64,000 bases of DNA. It comes from Trichomonas tenax. Its lineage: Eukaryota; Parabasalia; Trichomonadida; Trichomonadidae. The translations under genes and the position numbers were made by a program. This document shows positions 1 to 10,097 of the stretch, piece by piece (position 1 is the stretch's first letter; the number at the start of each line of letters is the position of its first letter). Under the pieces are notes generated by a model. It was not told where the DNA came from, ran no database searches, and saw only the letters and a list, made by a program, of their open reading frames with translations. The DNA is taken from positions 1-64,000 of the forward strand of contig JALKBU010000162.1 in NCBI GenBank assembly GCA_023091735.1, in the 5' to 3' direction.

Positions 1-553
1 CACATCATGGCAAATCAATGTTTTTGATGCAAGATATATCTAATATTTTAATGAAATATAGACTTTGTTAGCTAATTCTTTAATATATCATGCACAACAT
101 GATTTTGTACATTGGGGTTCAATAACTAAGCAAAAAGTTAATCCAGTGAGTTAAAAAACGAGTTTCGCCGACTTTGCGTATAAAAATTTAGACAAGCCAA
201 ATCAGATTCAAAATCTTAATCAATGAAGAATTTGAGAACATATATCTTATCCAAGTGATAAACTAAAGTAATGTATGATAATGACAAAAATTATGGTCTA
301 AAATATATCAAAACTGTGAAAAATTATAGCGAAAATCAGTAATATTAATCAAAATTATGTTTGTCGATGAGTTAGTGATATACTAAAACAGTATATTGTT
401 ATATGAAATGATGGGAAGGAAATAAAAATATTTCTCCCACAAAAAACTTTACCATTTAAATTAATCACAAAAAATGTTGTCATTCAATTTTGATTAGTTT
501 ACAACTTCATAAAAAATGATCCCTTTCAAATTTCTTTTATTAGAAATTGTGTT
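1..553. other. AT-rich stretch without a gene
   Basis: I see no supported coding frame, RNA gene or repeat here. The sequence is AT-rich with frequent stops in all frames. It leads into the promoter of the first Myb gene. Confidence 0.5.
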
Positions 554-561
554 TCATTTTT
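554..561 (+). promoter_or_regulatory. Initiator (Inr) of the first Myb gene
   Basis: TCATTTTT fits the trichomonad Initiator TCA(+1)Y(T/A)(T/A). Transcription from the A at 556 would give a 10-base leader before the ATG at 566, within the very short leaders known for trichomonads. Confidence 0.65.
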
Positions 562-565
562 CTCA

Positions 566-1066
566 ATGAATTTCACAGGTCTGCTTCCACCAAAGACACT
601 TTGGTCGTCAGAAGAGGATAACCTATTGACAGAAGCCGTTGGGAAGTATGGTGCAAGAAAATGGAATTTCATTGCCACATTTGTACCTGGAAGGACTGGA
701 AAGCAGTGCAGGGAGCGATGGATGGCACATATATCACCAGATGTTAGAACAGATGAGTTCACAGATGAAGAGATTAGATTGCTTATAGATTTACATGAAA
801 AGTTTGGCAATTCATGGTCCATCATATCTCAGTACTTCGACAGAAGGCCACCCAATGTCATTAAGAACAAATTTAATTGTATTTTGAGGAAATCAAAATC
901 AATTAACAGAGCTTTACAGAAAAGGGATGATGAAATCAAGCAAAAAAAATTCAGGAAATGCATTTTCATCCCATTTAGAGTCGAAGAACCAATTTTTAAT
1001 GCAAATTTTTTCATTCATGAGGAAGAAGATCCTGTCTTTGACTCATTTGAGGGTATTGAGTTTTAA
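566..1066 (+). CDS. R2R3 Myb-type DNA-binding protein (166 aa)
   Basis: Two consecutive Myb/SANT repeats occupy about residues 10-110. Repeat 1 runs from LWSSEEDNLL to GRTGKQCRERW, and repeat 2 from EFTDEEIRLL to RPPNVIKNKF. The spaced aromatic residues and the Q-C-R-E-R-W recognition helix are typical. The C-terminal third is acidic and low in complexity. Small two-repeat Myb proteins are an expanded trichomonad family, and some bind promoter elements, so a nuclear transcription-factor role is a family inference. The start is the ATG 10 bases after an Initiator. It is a single-exon gene with no close partner. A second, divergent Myb gene lies on the other strand near 5.5 kb. Confidence 0.9.
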   Translation: MNFTGLLPPKTLWSSEEDNLLTEAVGKYGARKWNFIATFVPGRTGKQCRERWMAHISPDVRTDEFTDEEIRLLIDLHEKFGNSWSIISQYFDRRPPNVIKNKFNCILRKSKSINRALQKRDDEIKQKKFRKCIFIPFRVEEPIFNANFFIHEEEDPVFDSFEGIEF

Positions 1067-1406
1067 TCATTCTATTATGTTTATGTTTTTATTGTTGTTA
1101 AGGAAATCAAATTCTATCTTATATTTCGTTTTTTCATATATTATCTTTATTTTTAACATGATTTAATAGCTTACAATTATACTTCATATGTATTTAAACT
1201 ATTTTATTCTGTGAAGAACCTTTGTTATCATTGATACAACGAAAAGATTTGATTATCAATAATAAAAAATAAAATTCAAAATGTAGTTGTTGCATGCATA
1301 TAATAAATGATTTTAGATGAAAATTTACAAAAAAATTGTTTATATCTTTGTGATTTATCAATATAAAAACGAAAATAATAAAGAGTGACATTTTTAAATA
1401 TGATTG

Positions 1407-1414
1407 TCACTTTT
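1407..1414 (+). promoter_or_regulatory. Initiator (Inr) of the propeller-like gene
   Basis: TCACTTTT, with the A at 1409 as the probable +1, lies 11 bases before the ATG at 1420. It matches the trichomonad Inr consensus and supports that start. Confidence 0.7.
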
Positions 1415-1419
1415 CAATA

Positions 1420-3057
1420 ATGGAAAGTGTTGTTTTTGAAGTTCACGACGAAAGTTCGATCCGAAAATTCTACGCGATGGACATAGCCAGTGATATTGCT
1501 GCATTCCTTACGTCAGATTCTCTTCATTTATTCAATATTATCGAAAAACGATTCAAAATATCAAAAATTTATCAACGAAATGAGAAAGACTTTAACGAAA
1601 ACGGTGAAAATTCTTGGGTTAAAATAATTAATAAGAATCATATCGCTTTTGGAACTGGAAAAGGTTCAATTTATCTTTATAACGTAAATACAGAAAAATG
1701 CAAGCCAATTCATACTGGGTTAGTCATAACAGACACATTTGTGTTCCACAACTCAATTGGAGTCTGCGTTGTTGGCCCTAAAATTATTTTAATATCTGAA
1801 ACAGGAGATTCGATCCAAAGCTATTCATTTGATGCACCATCTCCATATGTTAAGAACATAATTTCATATGGTGATAATGTTGCTTTTGCTTGTGGTTCGT
1901 TTTTGTTTGATGGAAAGTTGCAGCCGGTTTATGAGCCTAAACAGATTGCTGACAGTATTATGATGATTGAAAAAGCCGAAGACTATATAATTGCTGCTGA
2001 TTTCTATGGAAAAATCTATAATATTAAAGAGCAAAAACCCAAAAATATCGGAAATACAGATCTTGGTGTATTCACAGTATTCAATACTAAAGATGGTTCT
2101 GCTTATGTTGATATTATGGGAAATCTTCACATTGGAAGTAAATCAATTCATGCGAAAGATTTATCATCAGCAATTTCATATTCTTACGATGCAATTAATG
2201 ACAGACTTATTTATATTGCAGGAAATAACATAAAATGTGTTTCTTTCAGACAAATTCGCGAAATCAGTGAAATATCAATTCCAAACATTCCAAATAAAGA
2301 AAAAAATGCAAAACAAGAACAGAAAACAGAAGAAATCAAACCTGAAAAGAAAGAAGAAACTCAAGAAATTGTGCAAAACAAAGTTGAAACGAACATTGAA
2401 ACAAAGACAGAAGAAAAAGCATCAGTTGAACAAACAGTTAATCTTGAGCCAAAGATTGAAGAAAAACCCATTCCACAACCTAAGGAAGAACAGCCGATCA
2501 TAGAAGAATCTCCAACAGTTGATCTTGAGAATGTCTTATATATCACAAAGCCATTCATTGAACTGAATGAAGATGATAAATGTGATTTCTTGTTATCAGC
2601 ACCCGAAGCCCAATTTTTGAATGCATTACAAGAATATCCAAATGAAGTCTTAGCTGTTAATGGCAAAGAAAAAATCATTGAATGCTTAATAGAAACAAGT
2701 CAATGGATTAGATGTGCCCATCTTTCTACTGCACTCGATGTTTCTTTGAACGAGGTTCTTCCAACATATGAGAATCTTGCTAAAACAGAGCTTCCTCATT
2801 GCATTTCATCAATATCAGCTGACATCCGCAGCTGGAAGGATACAACAACAATTTTAAGGCTCTTAGCTTCAAACTTTTTGATGTCTGGTTTGATGAAATG
2901 GAGTTTGGCGACATTCATTGTTATTAAAGACAAATCTAAAGTCAGAGTTCTCGTTGAAGATGATTCATCACTATTCTTTGAGGCTCTTTCTTATACACGC
3001 GATAATTCAAATACTGAATATTCCAAATTCTTGAAGAGTTTAAGCATCGGATTTTAA
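1420..3057 (+). CDS. Beta-propeller-like protein with a helical C-terminus, possibly RIC1-like (545 aa)
   Basis: The first ~290 residues read as irregular WD-type beta strands (for example HIAFGTGKGSIYLYNVNTEK). A very Lys/Glu-rich linker follows at about 295-375. A helical C-terminal domain of ~170 residues starts near FIELNEDDKCDFLL. The order propeller, linker, alpha-solenoid resembles RIC1, part of the Ric1-Rgp1 exchange factor for Rab6 at the Golgi, but the protein is about half the usual RIC1 length and no diagnostic motif is visible, so the name is tentative. The start is fixed by an Initiator 11 bases upstream. A TAAA, the usual trichomonad polyadenylation signal, lies about 18 bases past the stop. 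Other WD-repeat trafficking proteins are equally possible. Confidence 0.6.
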   Translation: MESVVFEVHDESSIRKFYAMDIASDIAAFLTSDSLHLFNIIEKRFKISKIYQRNEKDFNENGENSWVKIINKNHIAFGTGKGSIYLYNVNTEKCKPIHTGLVITDTFVFHNSIGVCVVGPKIILISETGDSIQSYSFDAPSPYVKNIISYGDNVAFACGSFLFDGKLQPVYEPKQIADSIMMIEKAEDYIIAADFYGKIYNIKEQKPKNIGNTDLGVFTVFNTKDGSAYVDIMGNLHIGSKSIHAKDLSSAISYSYDAINDRLIYIAGNNIKCVSFRQIREISEISIPNIPNKEKNAKQEQKTEEIKPEKKEETQEIVQNKVETNIETKTEEKASVEQTVNLEPKIEEKPIPQPKEEQPIIEESPTVDLENVLYITKPFIELNEDDKCDFLLSAPEAQFLNALQEYPNEVLAVNGKEKIIECLIETSQWIRCAHLSTALDVSLNEVLPTYENLAKTELPHCISSISADIRSWKDTTTILRLLASNFLMSGLMKWSLATFIVIKDKSKVRVLVEDDSSLFFEALSYTRDNSNTEYSKFLKSLSIGF

Positions 3058-3254
3058 TTATTGTTTGTTCTATCTAAATACTAAAAATGTTTTTTTTTAC
3101 AATTCTCTGTGTAATAATTACAGCTTTAAGCAAAATACGAAGGCGTCAACAGCCATTAAATCATGAAGTGTTGAAATCATCTTCAAGCTTGAGATTTGTT
3201 GGATGTTTGCGTCGCTTACGTTAAGGTTAAAACAGCAAAGTAACATAATTAAGA

Positions 3255-3464
3255 ATGTTTGAAAGTCTTCACATTACAAAATACTGCAATGTCAATCATA
3301 AGCATTTTCTCAAGGCATTCCACCATGATATTAGTGGTGGATATTTCACCCCCGAACTCGTAAAATACAATCCAAATAGTGCAAAATTATTTTCAATTTT
3401 ATCCACAATAAATGAAGAATACAAATATGAGGGTTCTTTTCCATTCTTAATGATTGGAAGATAA
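3255..3464 (+). CDS. Short hypothetical frame or gene remnant (69 aa)
   Basis: A 69-residue frame starts with ATG and has a balanced amino-acid make-up (GGYFTPELVKYNPNSAKLFS within it). I recognise no family and see no Initiator, so it may be a fragment of a lost gene. The rest of 3.06-4.10 kb shows no supported feature. Confidence 0.25.
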   Translation: MFESLHITKYCNVNHKHFLKAFHHDISGGYFTPELVKYNPNSAKLFSILSTINEEYKYEGSFPFLMIGR

Positions 3465-4102
3465 CGAATAGATTTAATATTTGGAAGCAAGGTATTTATC
3501 TAATAATTGAACGAGAAAATGTATCACATAATCCAACAATGTATTGAAAAATTTGAGATTTTGGAATTTTTGTAGCATCATATTGCAAACCTAAAATAAA
3601 CCGATTTGCATCATTTATTTTTCAAAAATTTTGAAATTTTTCTCATGAAATATCAAAATACATACAAAAATGACATAAATAATGTATAAATCATTATTGT
3701 CGAAAACTCATTGGAGAGAAATTAGAATGGCCGAACAATCTGGTCGGACAATTTCGGATCCATATTTTAAAATAAAAAGAATGGAGTTTAATGGAATAAA
3801 ATACTTTATTGGAATAAAAGTGACTTTATGCGAATAAAGTGAATTTGGAATCAAACTCCAATCTTGATATAAAGGTTCAATAATTATTGAAATATCCTGA
3901 AGAGAACACGAAAAGGGATATTTCAACAACACAATGATAAAATTACATTTATTGGGCAGAAAGAATCAAAAAAGCTTACAAAAGATGTTAAATCATTGCA
4001 ATAGGCATATGAAGAAATGAAGAAGATAATGCATCAATGACTCAACAGATTATTAAACATTTTAATATTATTATGAAACTTGAAATATTTTCAAAATTTA
4101 AT

Positions 4103-5104
4103 TTAAGAAGCATACTTATATTGAATTATCTCTGGAGAATTAATCTCAGTAGCAATAGATAGAGGTGTCTTAAATGAAAATGATGATAAAATGAGATAGA
4201 TTGATTCCATATCATTGTGATGAGAATATCAAATTGATAGAAAACTCCCATGTAAACATTAGCACCATTTTCAAAAAGCATTTTTATTGATTTCATATTC
4301 TTCTCATTTATTGATTTCGTAATTATATTTTTGTTGTTTTTTTTATTGCTAACTTCTCAAAACTTTTCGCTGCTGCCAAATTTTATAGTTTCTGTATCAT
4401 CTTCTGCTACAGCAGTTGCAAAGACATCCCAGATTTTATCAAAGTCTTCGTGAGATTTTTTGAGATTTTTAAACAATTCAATATTATGATTTGATCTTAA
4501 GTCCCCATTTGATTCATTCCTTTTCTCTTGATGCAGCTGCGAAGATGAAATTAAACAATTAATGATATTAATAAATGACAGAAAGCATTTTATTTTGAGA
4601 TGTTCATTCACAGCGTTCAAAAATTTAAGAACATTGCCACTCTGAGATTTCTCAACTCCAAAGTCAACGTTGAGACGGTAAAATATAGCAAGCCTATCAA
4701 ATGTTCGATAGCGTTTTTTTGCTCTTATTCAAAATGGAATCATCGATACTCAAATTGGCATTTTTAAGAACTTCCAGAAGGTCATCGAAATCTTCTAAGA
4801 CGTTGAATAATGTGTCGTTTGCGATCATCTGTGGGAGACTCTTCGCTGTCTCTTTAGGAGCAATCCTTCCAAGGAAGATCATTAAAAATTTTTGCCAAAA
4901 TCACTGAAAAAGTAACAATATTTGCCAACATTTTTCTTGATGTCTTCCCTCTCATTATCAAGTATAGAAGTGTGATCGGGACGAAATATCATCAATCATG
5001 AGATTTGCTACGTTAGGGAAGCTATGTAATGGTATCAGAATGCCAAAAAGAAGCAAATAAAATTTAAGCTTTGCAAAATCTGCTCGAAAATCAGATTTGA
5101 TCAT
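4103..5104 (-). pseudogene. Ankyrin-repeat protein pseudogene (frameshifted)
   Basis: Joining reading frames on the minus strand gives a decayed trichomonad ankyrin protein. It begins at an ATG at 5102-5104. The text runs through at least three frames (FPNVANLMIDD; then ILDNEREDIKKNVGKY; then APKETAKSLPQMIANDT). It hits a stop after GSSEKF at 4357, and continues into recognisable ankyrin segments: NMKSIKMLFENGANVYMG near 4250-4310 and TPLSIATEINSPEIIQ near 4120-4170. At least three frameshifts and one stop are visible. Non-repetitive N-terminus followed by C-terminal ankyrins is the standard layout of this expanded family. The function is lost; this is a relic. Confidence 0.75.
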
Positions 5105-5490
5105 AATATCCTGGATTTTAATAGTTTTTCTATACATTAATGCAAATAAAATCGATTTTCGAAAAAAAATATGTTTGAAAATGAAATTCCTCGCTTAATG
5201 CTATACTTTTATAGCAAACCCATTATCAGTAAAAGTATAGAGCAAATTATTTAAAGTATAGAAAATTGTTTTTCAAAAATTTGCTTCAATTGCTTTATGA
5301 TTTATAGCATAGATTATTTTATGAAAGTTTAATATAACTCTTTAAGATTGACGACTCATATTCATTAAAAATAAGCTAATATTTGATTTATATAATTAAA
5401 ATATGATGTTAAAGCTCGGCAGTTTTTAATTTATAAATATAGTATTGTTGGAATAGATAAATAATAAATCTTTAAACATTTCTACAATAA

Positions 5491-6063
5491 TTACTTGATG
5501 AAACAAATAACATCTTCGGATGGATCAGGATTTGCGAAGGGATCAATCACTTCATTCTCCACAGCGAAAAAAGAGTTGAAGTAATCTGATAACATCTTTT
5601 CATCATAATTTCCACGAATCTTTGTAGCATCTGTGGGTTTTGCTCTTCCAACCTCAACCACTTTATGTGTAGGATGTGATGGAACCTTAGTTTTTATCAT
5701 ATAGCTTTCTGGATTAGTTCGAAAAACATTATCAATGGAAACATGGTGTCTCAGAAGCTTCCTGTATTGCGACTTAACTGCAACATCTGTGCCTCTTTCC
5801 ATCAATGAAGAAATTACTTTCCATTTCTTAAGAATGAAACAATTCTCTTCACATGTGAAAACGTCTTTATTTATGTTTGAGTCCAGGTAACCTTCCAATC
5901 TATCTTTGCATTGGCGCGCTTTTCTGTTATTCATCTGATTAGCAATGTGATTCCAATCAATATTATTGTGATTGTAACTATTTACCAGCTTCTTTAGCAT
6001 CTCATCCTCCTCTGCTATAAATGGGCATTTAGTATATTTCTTTTCGATTAAGCAATCGCACAT
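5491..6063 (-). CDS. R2R3 Myb-type DNA-binding protein (190 aa)
   Basis: Two Myb/SANT repeats are present: residues ~14-60 (FIAEEDEMLKKL to KARQCKDRLEG) and ~68-110 (VFTCEENCFILKK to VAVKSQYRKLL). Repeat 2 is divergent, with an insertion near the second helix. The frame stays open to a GTG at 6097-6099, but the first ATG is at 6061-6063, so I start there. No canonical Initiator lies just upstream. The ~80-residue tail (threonine/lysine-rich, then acidic) is unassigned. A role in transcription is inferred from the family. It shares little with the Myb gene at 566 apart from the domain. Confidence 0.85.
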   Translation of the reverse strand: MCDCLIEKKYTKCPFIAEEDEMLKKLVNSYNHNNIDWNHIANQMNNRKARQCKDRLEGYLDSNINKDVFTCEENCFILKKWKVISSLMERGTDVAVKSQYRKLLRHHVSIDNVFRTNPESYMIKTKVPSHPTHKVVEVGRAKPTDATKIRGNYDEKMLSDYFNSFFAVENEVIDPFANPDPSEDVICFIK

Positions 6064-6840
6064 TAGTTCTAAGTTGAATAAGAATTTTGACCCGGACACG
6101 TTTTTATCATGAAGTTATGCATGCATATATATATAGACACTATATTTGATGTGTTTTGATGTCCGCAGGTTTAAACTCATCAATCAAGGTAAAATAACTT
6201 TATTTTGACTCTATTCCATGAGATATGGAATAAACTGTTCTATCCAAATCATATTTCAATATTGTGAATTCACAGTAATTAAAGTCATTAATTGAGACAG
6301 AGAAATTTTATGTATGCTTTCGCTTGCTTGATGTAAACATACTATATAGATACTGTATAGGTTATCTGTAATGTTAAAAAAATGATTGGAATGATTTTTC
6401 ATTCTCCAATAGCAACATCAAATGGATAAAGTTGCTAAGATGATGTAAATAGCTTCATACATGTAAGAATAAGAGATTTGAAAAATTTATTTTTGCATGA
6501 TATTAATAAACGATTATATTTCTTCTGAATAGTTGACATCCATGGAGCTAAGTTCGTTCGTTTATTCATTTTATATGATTTATGCTGGAAATTTTAGCAA
6601 TCTGAACAAAATTTCATTAAACAAATGGTGATAAACAGTATAATTGGTCATAGTTGGCTAATTAAGGCCCAAAATGAAAACTTAATTACATTTATTACAT
6701 GATATTGTTCGCTTTGAGCAAATTTCGAGTTGAAACACTGATTTTTCGTGGTTATTTCGCTATTTTAAAAACTCAGTTCATATTGCTATATTAGATTTGT
6801 TAATTATGCACTGTGATGAGATTTCAAATGCAAAATTAAA
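6064..6840. other. Intergenic, nothing recognised
   Basis: AT-rich spacer between the Myb gene and the coiled-coil gene, with no supported coding frame, RNA gene or clear repeat. Confidence 0.45.
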
Positions 6841-8019
6841 TTAATTAATCGATTTGTGAAAAGGACTGGGTGTTCTGCTACTGAGTTTTGTAATTTTACT
6901 CTCCAGCTCTCTCCTTCTTCGTTCCCAATCATCCGAATCTGTAATTACTGATTCATAAGAAATCATTTCTTCTTTTTTAGGTGATTGGATATCTGATATT
7001 TTATTCATCGTCTTGTGTAACTTCGCTTTTAATTCTTTTATTTTGATTTTAAGTTCTTTGATTTCTTTTTCTTTATCTTTGTTATTTAGCTGTGTGTTGC
7101 AATAATTTGACATAGCTTCAGCAATATTAGAGTTGTTAGAAAATTTGATATTTGGAATTGCAAGCTTCAATTCCTTCTTGATTGACTTAATCGCATCATT
7201 TCTTTGCTGTTGAACTGTGTCTATAATGAATTGATGAAATTCTCGTTCTTTTTGAACGAAATTATCTGCACTGAAAGTAACTTTGTTTGGAGAATTTGAT
7301 ATTTCGATAAGTGTCTTTAAAATTCTTGTTATTGAAGTTCTTAATTGTTGATTTTTAACTCGTTCGGCTTGCAGTTGCTCATTGTAGTTTTGCATTGTCT
7401 TTTCTTCTGTCTCTGCGTTCTGCTGAGTTAAATAAGAAATTGAATTTTGGAATGAATTCGAAACAATCTGCTTTACCTTATCTACAAATATTCTCTGTTT
7501 CTCAAATTGTTTAGTGTAATATTCATTTAAGTCAATCATGCTTGATTTTAATTCCATCATTTTTTGTTTAAGTGATCTTAATGAAACTGCCATTTGCTTT
7601 ATCGATTCTTCCTTGCTTTTAATCGCTTCGCGATATTTTCCTTCTTGTACAGTTCGTTTCCAATTTGTTTCATATAATGAGTTCTCTAATTCGCGTGTTT
7701 TGTTAATAAATGTAATGTTTTGCTCTTGAATTATTGATTTTGTAGTTGTTAACTTTCTATTTAATCTTTCAACTTGATATTGCAAATCTTTATTTTCGTT
7801 AACTGCTGATTCGAGCTGCTTAGAGATATTTTCGATATATTCTTCCTGTTCAGACTTGATTATGCATGTTAAAAGGAAATTAATTTGTTGCTGCAAATGT
7901 TCAAGCAAATTTGCATTAGAATCGTGATTTCTGTTGATGATTTCCTCAATAGCAGCTGCTACGGACGAAGATATGCATTTTGAAAGATGTTCATAACGCG
8001 CTGCTGAAATTTTATTCAT
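6841..8019 (-). CDS. Coiled-coil protein (392 aa)
   Basis: Nearly the whole protein is predicted by eye to be alpha-helical coiled coil: long heptad runs rich in K, E, Q and N (about residues 45-245 and 265-340), with no enzyme motif. The C-terminus is a short Ser/Pro tail (TPSPFHKSIN), a plausible phosphorylation region. The frame opens at a TTG at 8025, but the first ATG is at 8017-8019. Trichomonad genomes encode many such proteins for the axostyle, pelta and basal-body cytoskeleton, so a structural role is likely but not shown. No family name is justified. Confidence 0.75.
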   Translation of the reverse strand: MNKISAARYEHLSKCISSSVAAAIEEIINRNHDSNANLLEHLQQQINFLLTCIIKSEQEEYIENISKQLESAVNENKDLQYQVERLNRKLTTTKSIIQEQNITFINKTRELENSLYETNWKRTVQEGKYREAIKSKEESIKQMAVSLRSLKQKMMELKSSMIDLNEYYTKQFEKQRIFVDKVKQIVSNSFQNSISYLTQQNAETEEKTMQNYNEQLQAERVKNQQLRTSITRILKTLIEISNSPNKVTFSADNFVQKEREFHQFIIDTVQQQRNDAIKSIKKELKLAIPNIKFSNNSNIAEAMSNYCNTQLNNKDKEKEIKELKIKIKELKAKLHKTMNKISDIQSPKKEEMISYESVITDSDDWERRRRELESKITKLSSRTPSPFHKSIN

Positions 8020-8255
8020 TAACAATTATGTCACGTTTTATATTATCCGCATCACATCATAATATGCAATACCTACCCATGGCATTATTGCATTCCAACT
8101 TTCAGCAGCTTCTGTTGAAAATTTAAAAAAATAACAAATTTATTTTGATTAATAAGTTATAATTTGTTATTATTTGATTGTGGTATTAGGTTTGGTTTTG
8201 GTAATTAAGATATTTTATATTGCTAAAAAGCATTATGTATTAATAAATAAGAGGA

Positions 8256-9545
8256 TTAGAAGTCCTGCGTGTTAAGGTATTCTTCGACACCGCCTGGTCC
8301 TACATCATTAGCGCCGTAGCCTAGTCCATTATCATGAGCGAGATTGCTGACTGTCATTGTGTACTTCTTGTTGCGTATACGAATGATGGCAACAATAGCA
8401 ATGACAATAACAATCAAAACAATGACGACGCAAACTCCGATGACAATATATTTTGTCTTAGACTTTGAAGTTTGTCCATCCTTAGAGTCATCACCACCGG
8501 ACGGTGTCTGTGTGACTGGAGCTTGTGTTGTTTGTGATGAAGGGGAGCTTGTGTTGTCTGTGGTGAAGGAGAAACTTGTATTGGTGTTTCTGGTTCTTTT
8601 GTTGGCAAATATGGCTGTGCTTCAGAATGTCTCTGTTCTTCGTCGTACAGTTTGACAGTGAACTGGATTGGAGCTTCAGCAGTCATGTGATTCGTGTATC
8701 CACTGACAGAGAATATTGGTTCGACGTATGAATAATTTAATGCAATATCAACATTGCCATCTTATGTTTCGGCCTTGAAGAGGATGATGTTGTGCAGTTA
8801 GAAACTGAAAGATAATCGAATAATAATGTTGATGGATGAACAAGAATCATTGGGATGGAACTGGCGTAGCATCCATTGTATTGTGCTGAACATTGATGAT
8901 GCAAAGGTTCTGAATGGTACTTGAGCAATCTTTAATCTCGATTAAAACAGATTTTTCGACAATACAGCCATCAATCAAAATATTGGAGATTTTATCGAGT
9001 CCAGAATCGACATACATTGCACCACAGTAAGCAATAACGCTGTTGGAGATATTTAAGTTTTCTATAACAATATGTCCGTTAACTGATGCTAATGGGCGCT
9101 GATTCTTGAAGTAGTTGTGAGGTAAGCACTGGTCTATTGAGCAGTACGATATAGTATTTGTTGCATTGTCGCTATTCATTAGAGCCATCAACCATTGGCC
9201 TTGGTGAGCGAATTCGTCATTATGGTTGTTCAAATACGTGTAGCAGAAGGATCTTGTGCACTTTTCTACGTAAATTCCGTTCTCTTTTCGAAGAAGATCA
9301 ATAAAAATTGCGCCTCCTGCCTTTCCGGACATGCATCTGTTGAACCTGGAGAGAGAAATCGCTACACGCACCGAGTTAACGATAGAAATTGCCCCTCCAG
9401 CGTTGTCTGGGCCGGAATTAATCAGAGAAAATTATGAAGCAGCGACATAAAGCTTTCCGCCATCGGCAGTCACTCTGCTGCTGGTGACGGTGAATGGCTG
9501 TGTGAGGCCAGGAAAGTACTCTGAGAAGTCTTTCGCCATTTTCAT
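8256..9545 (-). pseudogene. Pmp-like/beta-helix surface protein pseudogene
   Basis: A membrane surface protein gene broken at several points. From 9545 it reads MAKDFSEYFPGLTQPFTV and ends at an in-frame TAA near 9434. The same frame continues with Pmp-type Gly-Gly-Ala-Ile repeats (NAGGAISI, KAGGAIFI) and a beta-helix stretch to 8847. Frameshifts and a stop then separate it from a stalk segment (MTAEAPIQFTVKLYDEE), a Ser/Thr/Pro stalk and a single hydrophobic segment (YIVIGVCVVIVLIVIVIAIV). The ~35-residue tail ends NTQDF and a TAA at 8256-8258. The intact family (compare 40273-42027) is anchored at the plasma membrane with the beta-helix outside. Confidence 0.8.
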
Positions 9546-10097
9546 TTTTTGATTGAGAAATAATCGTTTGCATTCAATCTCCGGTATAAAAATTTGATAT
9601 TACTTGTGATGTTCTATTTATATAAATCAATATTTTAAATTTTAAAATCTTACAAAAGTGCCTATTTATCGTTCTTGAATTAAGGTTCTAAATGAAAACT
9701 AACTTTATAGCCTTATCTGTTCATACTATATCATCCGTACTCTTGAAAACTGATATTGGCTGCATAATCAACGTCGAAACATGAATGGAGACAAAATTGA
9801 ACAAAATATTTGCTACGACAAAAGTGAATATTTGACATGTAAAGTGTCAAAATAATACAATGAAATTTTCACTATATTTTCATCAATATTCACAGACCTA
9901 TATTTATTAAATAACATTGACTCCCATATAATTCACCACCAAATAAATTTAAGCCAATTGTTTTTGAAAAAAAAATCGAAATTTTGATTACTCAGTATTT
10001 TGCTGTAATAAAGTAAAGTTTAAAATAATAAAAGCTTTTAGACTTTACCAATGAGAAAATAAAATAAAATATAGACATAATCACCAAAATCTTTGTT
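9546..10097. other. Intergenic, nothing recognised
   Basis: No supported gene. A TTTGACATGTAAA word near 9833 recurs in other spacers of this window (23513-23526 and, inverted, 23688-23701). Confidence 0.4.

Noticed and set aside
5208..5260. Short inverted repeat (CTATACTTTTA / TAAAAGTATAG) as a terminator
   Set aside because: Only ~11 bp in very AT-rich DNA, not next to a gene end on a consistent strand; likely chance.
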